A DNA stretch of 15,511 nucleotides, from assembly GCA_018375675.1 (NCBI GenBank), contig JAHACW010000055.1:1-15511 (forward strand). Direction: 5' to 3'. Under the pieces are notes generated by a model. That model worked only from the letters and a program-made list of their open reading frames with translations, had not been told where the DNA came from and did no database searches. The translations under genes and the position numbers were made by a program. The DNA is from Actinomyces sp. Lineage in GTDB: Bacteria > Actinomycetota > Actinomycetes > Actinomycetales > Actinomycetaceae. Below, piece by piece: positions 7,083 through 15,511 of the stretch; position 1 is the stretch's first letter, and each line of letters opens with the position of its first letter.

Positions 7083-7126
7083 CCGGCGTCGTTTGAGAAG
7101 AATTGTCCCCGAAGGAAAGTAAGAAC

Positions 7127-10100
7127 ATGTCGTTTGTGTCCTCTCTGAATGAGACCCCCTACGCGCTGACCTTTGCCGGTCAGGCCACCCCGTGGCGCGC
7201 CGCTCTTGACGAGATTGCTCGCGATCCCGAAATCGCCGAGATCGTCGCCGGCGTCATCAAGGCCTCGGACCAGGTGCTCTCCCCCGTGCGCCGCTCGCTG
7301 GCCACCCAGTCGGTTGCTTCCCTGCCCTTCGAGCTGCCCGCCACCCCCGAGTCTGCGGCCGTGACCCGCGACGTGGCCGGCCCGGACGAGGCCGCCCTGT
7401 CGGTTCCCGGTATCGTCGCCGCCCAGCTCGGTGCGCTTATCGATCTGACGCGCGCCGGTCTGAACATCGTCGCCAACCAGCCCACCGCGTTTGAGGGTCA
7501 CTCCCAGGGCGTGCTCGGCGTGGAGATCGCCCGCGCGTGGATCGCCGGGGACGAGGCCCGGGCTGCTTCCGTGTTTGCGCTCGCTCGTCTGATCGGCGCA
7601 GCGGCCGCTCGTATCACGCGCCGTGCTCGCGCCCCGCACGCTGGGGACGCGACCTACATGGTGTCCGTGCGCGGCGTATCCGACGCTCTCCTCGGCCGCA
7701 TCGTCGAGTCTCTGCCGTCGACCTCGCACCCGCTCTCGATTGCTCTGCGCAACGACACCGACACGCATGTCGTCTCGGGTGCCCCGAACGACCTGGCGTC
7801 CCTCGTTGCGGCCATTGAGCGCGCCGCCGCCAAGGACAAGGCCGCGCACGACGCCCACGAGCGTGGCGGCCGCCCGCTCACCCCCGTGTGCGAGTACCTG
7901 CCGGTGTACGTGCCCTTCCACTCCCCCATGCTCGCTGACGCTCTCACCCTCGTTGACGAGTGGGCCGCCGAGTGCGGTATCGACTCAGAGCTGGCCCACT
8001 CCCTGGCCGCAGCCGTACTCACGACGCCCGTGGACTGGCCCGCCCAGATCCGCGCTGCCGCTGAGTCCGGCGCGACCTGGATCATCGACATGGGTCCGGG
8101 AGCCACGACGGTTCGCATGACCCGCGCCCTCGTCGATGGCACTGGCGTTGGCGTCGTCGCCGCAGGCACCGCCTCCGACCGCGACAAGGCCGCGACCCCC
8201 GGTTGGGCCCCCGAGCCCGGCACCGATTGGTCGCACCTGCGCCCCAGCCTCGTGACCCTGCCCGACGGCAAGACCGTCGTTGACACCGCGTTCTCGCGCC
8301 TCACCGGCCGCTCCCCCGTCCTCCTGGCCGGCATGACGCCCACGACCGTCGATCCCGAGATCGTCGCTGCTGCCGCGAACGCCGGCTTCTGGGCCGAAAT
8401 GGCCGGCGGCGGCCAGGTCACCGAAGAGGTCTACAACGAGAACCTGGCGGGTCTGCGCGCCCAGCTGCGCCCCGGCCACACCGCCGAGTTCAACTCCATG
8501 TTCCTGGACCGCTACCTGTGGAACCTGCAGTTCGGCCAGGCCCGTATCGTGTCGCGTTCGCGAGCATCCGGCGCCCCCATCGACGGCGTCGTCGTCTCAG
8601 CGGGTATCCCCGAACAGGACGAGGCACTGGCTCTCATTGAGCAGCTGCGCGCCGACGGCTTCCCCTATGTGGCCTTCAAGCCCGGCACGGTTGACCAGAT
8701 CCGTAAGGTCATCGCCATCGCTCGCGAGGCCGACCCGATCAAGGTCATCGTCCAGGTCGAGGACGGCCACTCCGGTGGCCACCACTCCTGGGAGGACCTG
8801 TCCGACCTGCTGCTGGCCACCTACGCCCAGCTGCGCGCCCAGTCCAACATCGTCCTGACCGTGGGCGGCGGCATCGGCACCCCCGAGCGCGCCGCTGACT
8901 TCCTCACCGGCGAGTGGTCGGCCCGCTATGGCCGCCCGCCGATGCCCGTCGACGGCGTCCTCGTGGGCACCGCCGCGATGACCACAAAGGAAGCGCACAC
9001 CACCAAGGCGGTCAAGGAACTCCTCGTCGCCACCCCCGGTGTGCCCGACAACGATGACCTGGCCGGCTGGGTCGGCGAGGGCGTGACCCGCGGCGGCATG
9101 ACCTCCGGTCTGTCCCACCTGCGCGCCGACATGCACGAGGTCTCCAACGCGGCAGCCGCAGCCGCGCGCATCATCGCCGAGATCGGCTCCGACGGCGCCC
9201 AGGTGCGCGCCCGCAAGGACGAGATCGTCGAGATCCTCTCCCACACGGCCAAGCCCTACTTCGGCGATCTCGAAGAGATGACGTACGAGGCCTGGGTGCG
9301 CCGCTTCGCCGATCTGTCCTACCCGTGGGTCGATCCCACGTGGCAGATCCGCTACCACGATCTCCTCCAGCGCGTCGAGGCGCGTTTGGCCCCCGTGGAT
9401 CACGGCGAGGTCGAAACCCTGTTCCCGACCGTCGAGGATGTCGCCGACGCGCACGCCGCCGCCGACCGCCTGATGGCCGCCTACCCGAACGCCGCGACCA
9501 CGCACGTCACCCCCATCGATGCCGCCTGGTTCCCGGCCCTATGCCGCTCCTACCCCAAGCCGATGCCCTTCGTCCCGATCCTGGACGACGACCTCATCCG
9601 CTGGTGGGGCCAGGACTGCCTGTGGCAGGCGCAGGACGAGCGCTACACCGCCGACCAGGTCCGCATCATCCCCGGTCCCGTCTCCGTGGCCGGCATCGAC
9701 CGCGTCGACGAACCCGTCGCCTCCCTCCTGGGCCGCTTCGAGGCCGCCGCTGCGGAGCGTCTGGCCGCCTCGGGTGCCGTCGCGACGCCCGTCGCCTCTC
9801 GCCTGGGTAACGGCAAGCCCGCCGCCACCCGCGAGGAATGGCTGCGCAAGGTTCCCTTCATCTCGTGGACCGGTCACCTGATGACCAACCCGGCCTCCAT
9901 CCTCGACGAGGAGCGCGTCTCCCTGAACCCGACCGACACCGGCGTGGACATGGTCATCCACCTGGACACCGCGTGGGACAACGACCCGCGCGGCGCCGAG
10001 AAGCACGCGGTGCGCGAGCTGGTCTTCCCGCTGGTTCTGTCCGGCGAAGACGGCGCGGTCCCCGTCATCGACGAAGCCAAGCTGCCCCAGCACATGTACG

Positions 10101-13100
10101 CGATGCTCGCGGCCACCGCCGGCGTGACCTCTGTGTCCGTCGCCGGTGACACCGTGGATGCGCTCCCGGTCATGGTTCCCTCCGACAAGTCTGTCTTCGG
10201 CGAGGCCCACTACTCCTTCACGCTGGCCCCCACCCTGGGCTTCGACCACGCAGAGGCCACGGGCGCCGCACTGCCCGCCGACTACGAGCTGGCTGCTTGG
10301 GCTCCCGACGCCCTGCTCGGCCCCGCCTGGCCCGCGATCTACGCGGCCCTGGGTTCGGCCATCCACAACGACTACCCGGTCATTGAGGGCCTGCTCAACG
10401 CCGTCCACCTCGATCACTCGATCACGCTGGAGTACACGCCCGAGCAGATGCTTGAGCGCGGCATCACCACGATCGACGTGACCAGCCACGTGGCCGCCGT
10501 CGACGAGTCCTCCTCCGGCCGTATCGTCACCGTAGCCCTCGAGCTGACCTCGAACGGTGAGTACGTGGGCTCCACGCAGGAGCGCTTCGCGATCCGCGGT
10601 CGCGCCACCGGCAACCGCGCCCCCTCCGAGGCCGCGCCGTTCGGCGGCGCAAACGTCGAGGTCGTCGACACGCCCCGCTCGGTCCTGCGCCGCGTGACCG
10701 TCAAGGCTCCCGACGACATGACGCCCTTTGCGATCGTCTCGGGCGACTACAACCCGATCCACACCTCCTACGCGGCCGCCAAGGTCGCGGGCATGGACGC
10801 GCCTCTCGTACACGGCATGTGGCTGTCGGCTACCGCTCAGCACGCAGCCGAGGCCGTCGTCGCCGGTCAGGGCGGCGCTCAGATCGCCGGCTGGACGTAC
10901 TACATGTACGGCACCGTCGACCTGAACGACGAGGTTGAGATCACCGTCGAGCGCGTGGGCCGCGTCGTCGGTGGCGGCCTGTCCCTCGAGGTCACCTGCC
11001 GCATCAACAAGCAGGTCGTCTCGCGCGGGTCGGCCTACACCTTCGCCCCGAAGGTCGCCTACGTCTACCCCGGCCAGGGCATCCAGAGCGCCGGCATGGG
11101 CCTAGACGAGCGCACCAAGTCCAAGGCCGTGGACGAGGTCTGGCGCCGCGCCGATGCACACACCCGCTCGGCGATGGGCTTCTCCATCCTGGCGATCGTG
11201 CGCGACAACCCGACTGAGATCGTGGCGCGCGGCGTGACCTACCGTCACCCCGAGGGCGTCCTGAACCTCACCCAGTTCACGCAGGTTGCGCTCGCGACCC
11301 TGGCGATTGGCCAGACGGCCCGCATGCGCGAAGAGGGCGTCCTGGTTCCGGGTGCCGCCTTCGCCGGTCACTCGCTGGGCGAGTACGACGCGCTGGCGGC
11401 ATACGCCGAGGTCTTCCCCCTCGAGATCGTCCTCGACCTGGTCTTCCAGCGCGGTTCCACGATGCACTCGCTCGTGCCCCGCGACGAGAAGGGCCGTTCG
11501 AACTACCGCATGGGCGCCCTGCGCCCGAACCAGTTCGGCATCGACGACGCTCACGTCGTCGAGTACGTCGAGTCGATCGCTCAGGCATCGGGTGAGTTCC
11601 TCCAGATCGTCAACTTCAACCTGGCGGGCCAGCAGTACGCCGTCGCCGGTACGGTCGCGGGCCTGAAGGCCCTCGAGGAGGACGCCACCAAGCGCGCCGC
11701 CGAGCACGGTGGCAAGCGTCCCTTCATGTATGTTCCCGGCATTGACGTGCCCTTCCACTCCACTGTCCTGCGCAGCGGCGTGGCGGACTTCCGTACGAAG
11801 CTCGATGAACGTATCCCCGCCGAGATTGATCCCGCGAAGCTCGTGGGCCGCTACATCCCCAACCTGGTGGCGCGTCCCTTCGAGCTCACCCGCGAGTTCG
11901 CCCAGTCCATCCTCGACGTGGTTCCCTCCGACACGGTGCGCGAGCTGCTCGAGACGGAAGGCGCGTGGGACGCGGCCCTGGCCAACCCGGGTGTCCTGAC
12001 CCGCACGCTGCTCATCGAGCTGCTGTGCTGGCAGTTCGCCTCCCCGGTGCGCTGGATCGAGACGCAGCGCGTGCTGCTTTCGACCGAAGAGGCTGCCCCC
12101 GGCGTTGCCGGCCTGGGCGTCGATCAGGTCATCGAGGTGGGCCTCGGTGCCGCCCCGACCCTGGCCAACCTGGCCTCCCGCACCCTGCTCGCCCCCGAGT
12201 TCGCGCTCTCTCGCGTCGACGTCTTCAACGTCCAGCGCGACGAGCCTCGCGTCTACGCGACCGACGTCGCCGTGATCGAGGACGAAGAGGACGAGGAGAT
12301 CACCCCGTCGGCCCCCGCCGCCGAGGCTGCTCCCGCCCCCGCCCCGGCTGCCCCCGCCGCCGAGGCCGCTCCGGCCCCCGCCCCCGCTGCCCCGACCGGC
12401 GGCCCCTCGGGTGCCGACGTTGCGGACCTGCCCTTCACGGCATCCTCCGCCATCGTCGCCTTGCTGGCCCTGTCCGCGAAGATTCGCATCGACGAGGTCG
12501 GAGCCACCGACACGACCGAGTCGCTGACCAACGGCGTGTCCTCGCGCCGTAACCAGCTGCTCATGGACATGTCCTCCGAGCTCGGCCTGAACTCGATCGA
12601 CGGCGCCGGCGAGGCCGACGTGGCCACGCTGTCCGCGACTGTCGACAAGGCCGCCAAGGGCTACAAGCCCTTCGGTCCGGTCCTGGCCGAGGCCGTCAAG
12701 GAGCGTACGCGCAAGCTGTTCGGCGCAGCCGGCGTCAAGGCTGGCCACATCGCCGACCGCGTGACCGGCACGTGGCAGCTGGGAACCGGCTGGGCCCAGC
12801 ACGTCACCGCTGAAATTGTCCTGGGCACCCGTGAGGGCGCCTCGACCCGCGACGGCGACCTGGCAACCCTGCCGCTTGATGCCCCGACGAACGCCGCCGG
12901 CGTCGATGCTCTCATCGATGCTGCTGTGGCCGCCGTCGCGGCTCGCGAAGGCATCGCCGTATCCCTGCCGAGCGCCGGTGGCGCGTCCGGTGGCGGCATC
13001 GTTGACTCCGCCGCGCTGGACGCATACGCCGCGTCCGTCACGGGTGAGGACGGCGTCCTGGCCAAGACCGCTCGCACGATCCTGTCCGAGCTGGGCCTGA

Positions 13101-15511
13101 ACACCCCCGCTCCCACCGGCGAAGACTCCAACGACGACGCGCGCGTCATCGACGCGGTCGCCGCCGAGCTGGGTTCGGGCTGGGTCGACCTGGTCGAGCC
13201 TCGCTTCGACGCCGCACGCGCCATCCTGCTGGACGACCGCTGGGCCTCCGCCCGCGAGGACGTCGCCCGCTACGTCGCCGAAGGCACGCTCGCCGAGGGC
13301 GCATCCTTCGTGGGTACCGGCCGCGCAGTGGCCGAGCAGGCCTCGTACTGGGCGAACCGCCTGCGCGCTGAGGGCGACCACGATCGCGCCGCTCGCCTCG
13401 AGCAGATCGCGGCCGACGCTCTGTCCTCCGCCGCTGAGCTGCCCTACGCGAACGACGTCGCCGTGGTCACCGGCATGACCCCCGCCTCCATCGGTGGCGC
13501 GGTCGTGGGCGGCCTGCTCGCCGGTGGCGCGACGGTCATCGCGACCTCCTCGTCGATCTCCGCCTCGCGCCTGGCTTTCGCCAAGGAGCTGTACCGCACG
13601 CACGCCGCGGGCGGCGCGAAGCTGTGGCTGGTTCCCGCGAACCTGGCCTCCTACCGCGACGTGGACGCACTCGTCGAGTGGATCGGCACCGAGCAGACCA
13701 AGTCCGTGGGCGCCGACGTGAAGGTGACCAAGGAAGCTCTGGTCCCGACGCTGTTCTACCCGTTCGCTGCTCCTCGCGTTTCCGGCACGCTGGCCGACGC
13801 GGGCCCGGCCTCTGAGAACCAGATGCGCCTGCTGCTGTGGAGCGTCGAGCGTTCCATCGCCGGCCTGTGCGCGATCGGTTCCGACACGCACGCCGACCAC
13901 CGCCTGCACGTCGTGCTGCCCGGTTCCCCGAACCGCGGCATCTTCGGTGGCGACGGCGCGTACGCCGAGGCGAAGGCCTCCTTCGACGCCATCGCAACCC
14001 GCTGGGCGGCCGAGCCGATCTGGGGCTCGCGTGTCTCGATCGCTCACCCGCGTATCGGCTGGGTGCGTGGCACCGGCCTCATGGGTGGCAACGACCCGAT
14101 GGTCGCCGCCGTCGAGTCCGCGGGCGTTCGCACCTGGTCGACCGAGGAAATGGCCGAGCAGCTGCTCAACCTGTCAAGCGCCGAGGTTCGCGCACAGGCT
14201 GCCACCGCCCCGGTGGACGCCGACCTGACCGGCGGCCTGGACTCATCCATCGACCTGCGCGCCCTGCGCGCTCAGGCCGAGGCCGCCATCCCCGCTCCTC
14301 CTGCTGAGCAGCCGGTTGCGACGGTCTCCGCGCTGCCCTCGCCTTCGCAGGTCACCGTGCCGCACGTCGACCCCTCGCAGTGGGGCAACACCACCGCGTC
14401 GTTGGCCGACACGGTCGTCATCGTCGGTCACGGCGAGGTCGGCCCGTGGGGCAGTGCCCGTACCCGCGTCCAGGCCGAGCTCGGTATCCACACCGACGGA
14501 AGCGTCGAGCTCACCCCCGCGGGCGTGCTCGAGCTGGCGTGGATGACCGGCCTGCTGACCTGGTCGGACACCCCCGTGGGCGGCTGGTACGACAAGGACG
14601 ACCAGCTGGTACCCGAGTCCGAGATCTTCGATCGCTACCGCGACGAGGTCGTGGCCCGCTCCGGCGTGCGTTTCTTCCACGACGACGGCCCGCTGCACGA
14701 CGGCTACACGCCCGAGTCCGCGATGGTCTTCCTGGACCGCGACATCACGTTCACGGTCGAGGACGAGGCCGAGGCTCGCTCCTACGCCGAGGCTGACCCG
14801 CAGTTCACCGTCATTGAGCAGACCGCGTTCGGTGAGTGGCAGGTGACCCGCAAGGCCGGCGCCCAGGTGCGCGTGCCGCGTCGCGCAACGCTGAACCGCC
14901 GCATCGGTGGCCTGTTCCCGACGGACTTTGATCCGGCACGCTGGGGTATCCCGGCATCGATGCTGGATTCGATCGACCCGATCGCCGTGTGGAACCTGGT
15001 TTCCGCCGTGGACGCGTTCGTGTCTGCCGGCTTCAGCCCCGCCGAGCTGCTGCGCGTCGTCCACCCGGCGACCGTGGCCTCCACGCAGGGCACCGGCTTC
15101 GGTGGCATGCGCTCGATGCACAAGCTCTTCGTCGATCGCTTCCTGGGCGAGGATTACCCGCAGGACATCCTGCAGGAGACCCTGCCCAACGTCGTGGCTG
15201 CACACACTATGCAGTCCTACGTGGGCGGCTACGGCTCGATGATCAACCCGGTTGGCGCTTGCGCGACCGCCGCGGTGTCCATCGAGGAGGGCCTCGACAA
15301 GATCAAGGCCGGCAAGGCGGACTTCGTCGTGGCCGGCGCGATCGACGACATCCAGGTGGAGTCGATCGTCGGCTTCGGCGCGATGAACGCGACGGCGAAC
15401 TCGAACGAACTGCTCGCTCGCGGTATCTCCTCGCGCTTCGTCTCGCGCGCAAACGACCGCCGCCGCGGCGGCTTCGTCGAGGCGCAGGGTGGCGGCACCG
15501 TGCTGCTGACC
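7127..15511 (+). CDS. fas: Type I fatty acid synthase, single multifunctional chain, cut by the right edge
   Basis: The frame is open from ATG 7127 to the last base, giving 2795 residues. Bacterial FAS I is about 3000-3100, so roughly 300 C-terminal residues are missing. Domains appear in the expected order. Acetyltransferase has GHSQG (Ser126) and His265. The enoyl reductase TIM barrel has LAGMTPTTVDP (400-410), GGHH (550-553) and VGGGIG (579-584). The hotdog dehydratase has GDYNPIH (1206-1212) and HGM (1229-1231). Malonyl/palmitoyltransferase has GHSLG (Ser1416) and His1544. An Ala/Pro linker precedes the ACP, where GVSSRRNQ aligns with the fungal ACP site, making Ser1805 the likely phosphopantetheine serine. 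Ketoreductase has TGMTPASIG (2115-2123) and Tyr2279/Lys2283. Ketosynthase has GACATA (Cys2712). It makes long-chain acyl-CoA from acetyl- and malonyl-CoA with NAD(P)H. AAGGAAAG precedes the start. The late ketosynthase histidines are outside the window. Confidence 0.96.
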   Translation, partial: MSFVSSLNETPYALTFAGQATPWRAALDEIARDPEIAEIVAGVIKASDQVLSPVRRSLATQSVASLPFELPATPESAAVTRDVAGPDEAALSVPGIVAAQLGALIDLTRAGLNIVANQPTAFEGHSQGVLGVEIARAWIAGDEARAASVFALARLIGAAAARITRRARAPHAGDATYMVSVRGVSDALLGRIVESLPSTSHPLSIALRNDTDTHVVSGAPNDLASLVAAIERAAAKDKAAHDAHERGGRPLTPVCEYLPVYVPFHSPMLADALTLVDEWAAECGIDSELAHSLAAAVLTTPVDWPAQIRAAAESGATWIIDMGPGATTVRMTRALVDGTGVGVVAAGTASDRDKAATPGWAPEPGTDWSHLRPSLVTLPDGKTVVDTAFSRLTGRSPVLLAGMTPTTVDPEIVAAAANAGFWAEMAGGGQVTEEVYNENLAGLRAQLRPGHTAEFNSMFLDRYLWNLQFGQARIVSRSRASGAPIDGVVVSAGIPEQDEALALIEQLRADGFPYVAFKPGTVDQIRKVIAIAREADPIKVIVQVEDGHSGGHHSWEDLSDLLLATYAQLRAQSNIVLTVGGGIGTPERAADFLTGEWSARYGRPPMPVDGVLVGTAAMTTKEAHTTKAVKELLVATPGVPDNDDLAGWVGEGVTRGGMTSGLSHLRADMHEVSNAAAAAARIIAEIGSDGAQVRARKDEIVEILSHTAKPYFGDLEEMTYEAWVRRFADLSYPWVDPTWQIRYHDLLQRVEARLAPVDHGEVETLFPTVEDVADAHAAADRLMAAYPNAATTHVTPIDAAWFPALCRSYPKPMPFVPILDDDLIRWWGQDCLWQAQDERYTADQVRIIPGPVSVAGIDRVDEPVASLLGRFEAAAAERLAASGAVATPVASRLGNGKPAATREEWLRKVPFISWTGHLMTNPASILDEERVSLNPTDTGVDMVIHLDTAWDNDPRGAEKHAVRELVFPLVLSGEDGAVPVIDEAKLPQHMYAMLAATAGVTSVSVAGDTVDALPVMVPSDKSVFGEAHYSFTLAPTLGFDHAEATGAALPADYELAAWAPDALLGPAWPAIYAALGSAIHNDYPVIEGLLNAVHLDHSITLEYTPEQMLERGITTIDVTSHVAAVDESSSGRIVTVALELTSNGEYVGSTQERFAIRGRATGNRAPSEAAPFGGANVEVVDTPRSVLRRVTVKAPDDMTPFAIVSGDYNPIHTSYAAAKVAGMDAPLVHGMWLSATAQHAAEAVVAGQGGAQIAGWTYYMYGTVDLNDEVEITVERVGRVVGGGLSLEVTCRINKQVVSRGSAYTFAPKVAYVYPGQGIQSAGMGLDERTKSKAVDEVWRRADAHTRSAMGFSILAIVRDNPTEIVARGVTYRHPEGVLNLTQFTQVALATLAIGQTARMREEGVLVPGAAFAGHSLGEYDALAAYAEVFPLEIVLDLVFQRGSTMHSLVPRDEKGRSNYRMGALRPNQFGIDDAHVVEYVESIAQASGEFLQIVNFNLAGQQYAVAGTVAGLKALEEDATKRAAEHGGKRPFMYVPGIDVPFHSTVLRSGVADFRTKLDERIPAEIDPAKLVGRYIPNLVARPFELTREFAQSILDVVPSDTVRELLETEGAWDAALANPGVLTRTLLIELLCWQFASPVRWIETQRVLLSTEEAAPGVAGLGVDQVIEVGLGAAPTLANLASRTLLAPEFALSRVDVFNVQRDEPRVYATDVAVIEDEEDEEITPSAPAAEAAPAPAPAAPAAEAAPAPAPAAPTGGPSGADVADLPFTASSAIVALLALSAKIRIDEVGATDTTESLTNGVSSRRNQLLMDMSSELGLNSIDGAGEADVATLSATVDKAAKGYKPFGPVLAEAVKERTRKLFGAAGVKAGHIADRVTGTWQLGTGWAQHVTAEIVLGTREGASTRDGDLATLPLDAPTNAAGVDALIDAAVAAVAAREGIAVSLPSAGGASGGGIVDSAALDAYAASVTGEDGVLAKTARTILSELGLNTPAPTGEDSNDDARVIDAVAAELGSGWVDLVEPRFDAARAILLDDRWASAREDVARYVAEGTLAEGASFVGTGRAVAEQASYWANRLRAEGDHDRAARLEQIAADALSSAAELPYANDVAVVTGMTPASIGGAVVGGLLAGGATVIATSSSISASRLAFAKELYRTHAAGGAKLWLVPANLASYRDVDALVEWIGTEQTKSVGADVKVTKEALVPTLFYPFAAPRVSGTLADAGPASENQMRLLLWSVERSIAGLCAIGSDTHADHRLHVVLPGSPNRGIFGGDGAYAEAKASFDAIATRWAAEPIWGSRVSIAHPRIGWVRGTGLMGGNDPMVAAVESAGVRTWSTEEMAEQLLNLSSAEVRAQAATAPVDADLTGGLDSSIDLRALRAQAEAAIPAPPAEQPVATVSALPSPSQVTVPHVDPSQWGNTTASLADTVVIVGHGEVGPWGSARTRVQAELGIHTDGSVELTPAGVLELAWMTGLLTWSDTPVGGWYDKDDQLVPESEIFDRYRDEVVARSGVRFFHDDGPLHDGYTPESAMVFLDRDITFTVEDEAEARSYAEADPQFTVIEQTAFGEWQVTRKAGAQVRVPRRATLNRRIGGLFPTDFDPARWGIPASMLDSIDPIAVWNLVSAVDAFVSAGFSPAELLRVVHPATVASTQGTGFGGMRSMHKLFVDRFLGEDYPQDILQETLPNVVAAHTMQSYVGGYGSMINPVGACATAAVSIEEGLDKIKAGKADFVVAGAIDDIQVESIVGFGAMNATANSNELLARGISSRFVSRANDRRRGGFVEAQGGGTVLLT
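12311..12388 (+). repeat. 39-bp tandem duplication encoding the Ala/Pro linker before the ACP
   Basis: Two adjacent 39-bp units (12311-12349 and 12350-12388) encode the same 13 residues, AP-AAEAAPAPAPA, and differ only at synonymous third positions. A partial third unit follows. They form the flexible tether between the malonyl/palmitoyltransferase and acyl carrier domains of the synthase. The silent differences show the duplication is not fresh, or that selection keeps the peptide. Confidence 0.8.

Noticed and set aside
7083..7126. Possible separate promoter or terminator between accD and fas
   Set aside because: The gap is 44 bp, with a ribosome binding site but no hairpin and no convincing promoter hexamers.
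11102..14047. 981-residue minus-strand open frame inside fas, and similar long antisense frames at 5286-7064, 3997-5076 and 9539-10843
   Set aside because: They lie opposite genes with clear domain motifs. Their translations are rich in Gly, Arg, Val and His with no recognisable fold. Strong G/C bias at third positions keeps the opposite strand free of stops.
1..15511. CRISPR arrays, tRNA/rRNA genes, insertion sequences, phage or defence genes
   Set aside because: I looked for regular repeats, cloverleaf-like structures, transposase motifs and terminal repeats and saw none. Nearly all the DNA is accounted for by housekeeping genes.

Overview
The window reads as chromosomal DNA from a high-GC Gram-positive bacterium (Actinomycetota). 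The evidence is a single-chain bacterial type I fatty acid synthase, an acyl-CoA carboxylase alpha chain that fuses biotin carboxylase to biotin carrier, GTG starts and strong G/C bias at third codon positions. The gene order and the free-standing PTS EIIB beside malQ suggest an Actinomycetaceae-like organism (Schaalia/Actinomyces). A Bifidobacterium relative cannot be excluded from sequence reading alone.

Left part, bases 1-863, minus strand: a free-standing PTS glucose-type EIIB domain (303-593) is followed closely by the 5' end of a 4-alpha-glucanotransferase gene, malQ, which runs off the left edge. Upstream of the EIIB gene is a weak promoter-like element with a perfect inverted repeat (633-649) between its hexamers. 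Bases 659-816 hold nothing I can support. A strong hairpin without a T-tract (821-852) lies just past the ettA stop and is the likely ettA terminator.

Middle, 864-2864: ettA (ABC-F translation factor) is on the minus strand. It is separated from a divergent plus-strand operon by about 318 bp containing several dyad-symmetric elements. These are a 37-bp imperfect palindrome, a GTTTG-N10-CAAAC dyad and a 7-bp-stem hairpin near the birA ribosome binding site.

Right part, 2865-15511, plus strand: birA (biotin protein ligase), the acyl-CoA carboxylase alpha chain (biotin carboxylase + BCCP), the beta chain (carboxyltransferase), and fas (type I fatty acid synthase, open to the last base). The first three genes overlap (14 bp and 4 bp), and fas follows after 44 bp, so this is almost certainly one operon. 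It is a coherent pathway: BirA biotinylates the alpha chain, the alpha/beta carboxylase makes malonyl-CoA, and FAS I uses malonyl-CoA to build long-chain acyl-CoAs. The beta chain has Ile at the known acetyl/propionyl specificity position, which fits acetyl-CoA carboxylase activity.

I see no CRISPR array, mobile element, RNA gene or obviously new system. The most useful leads are the candidate operators in the ettA/birA intergenic region, the possible operator before the EIIB gene, and small sequence deviations in known families.
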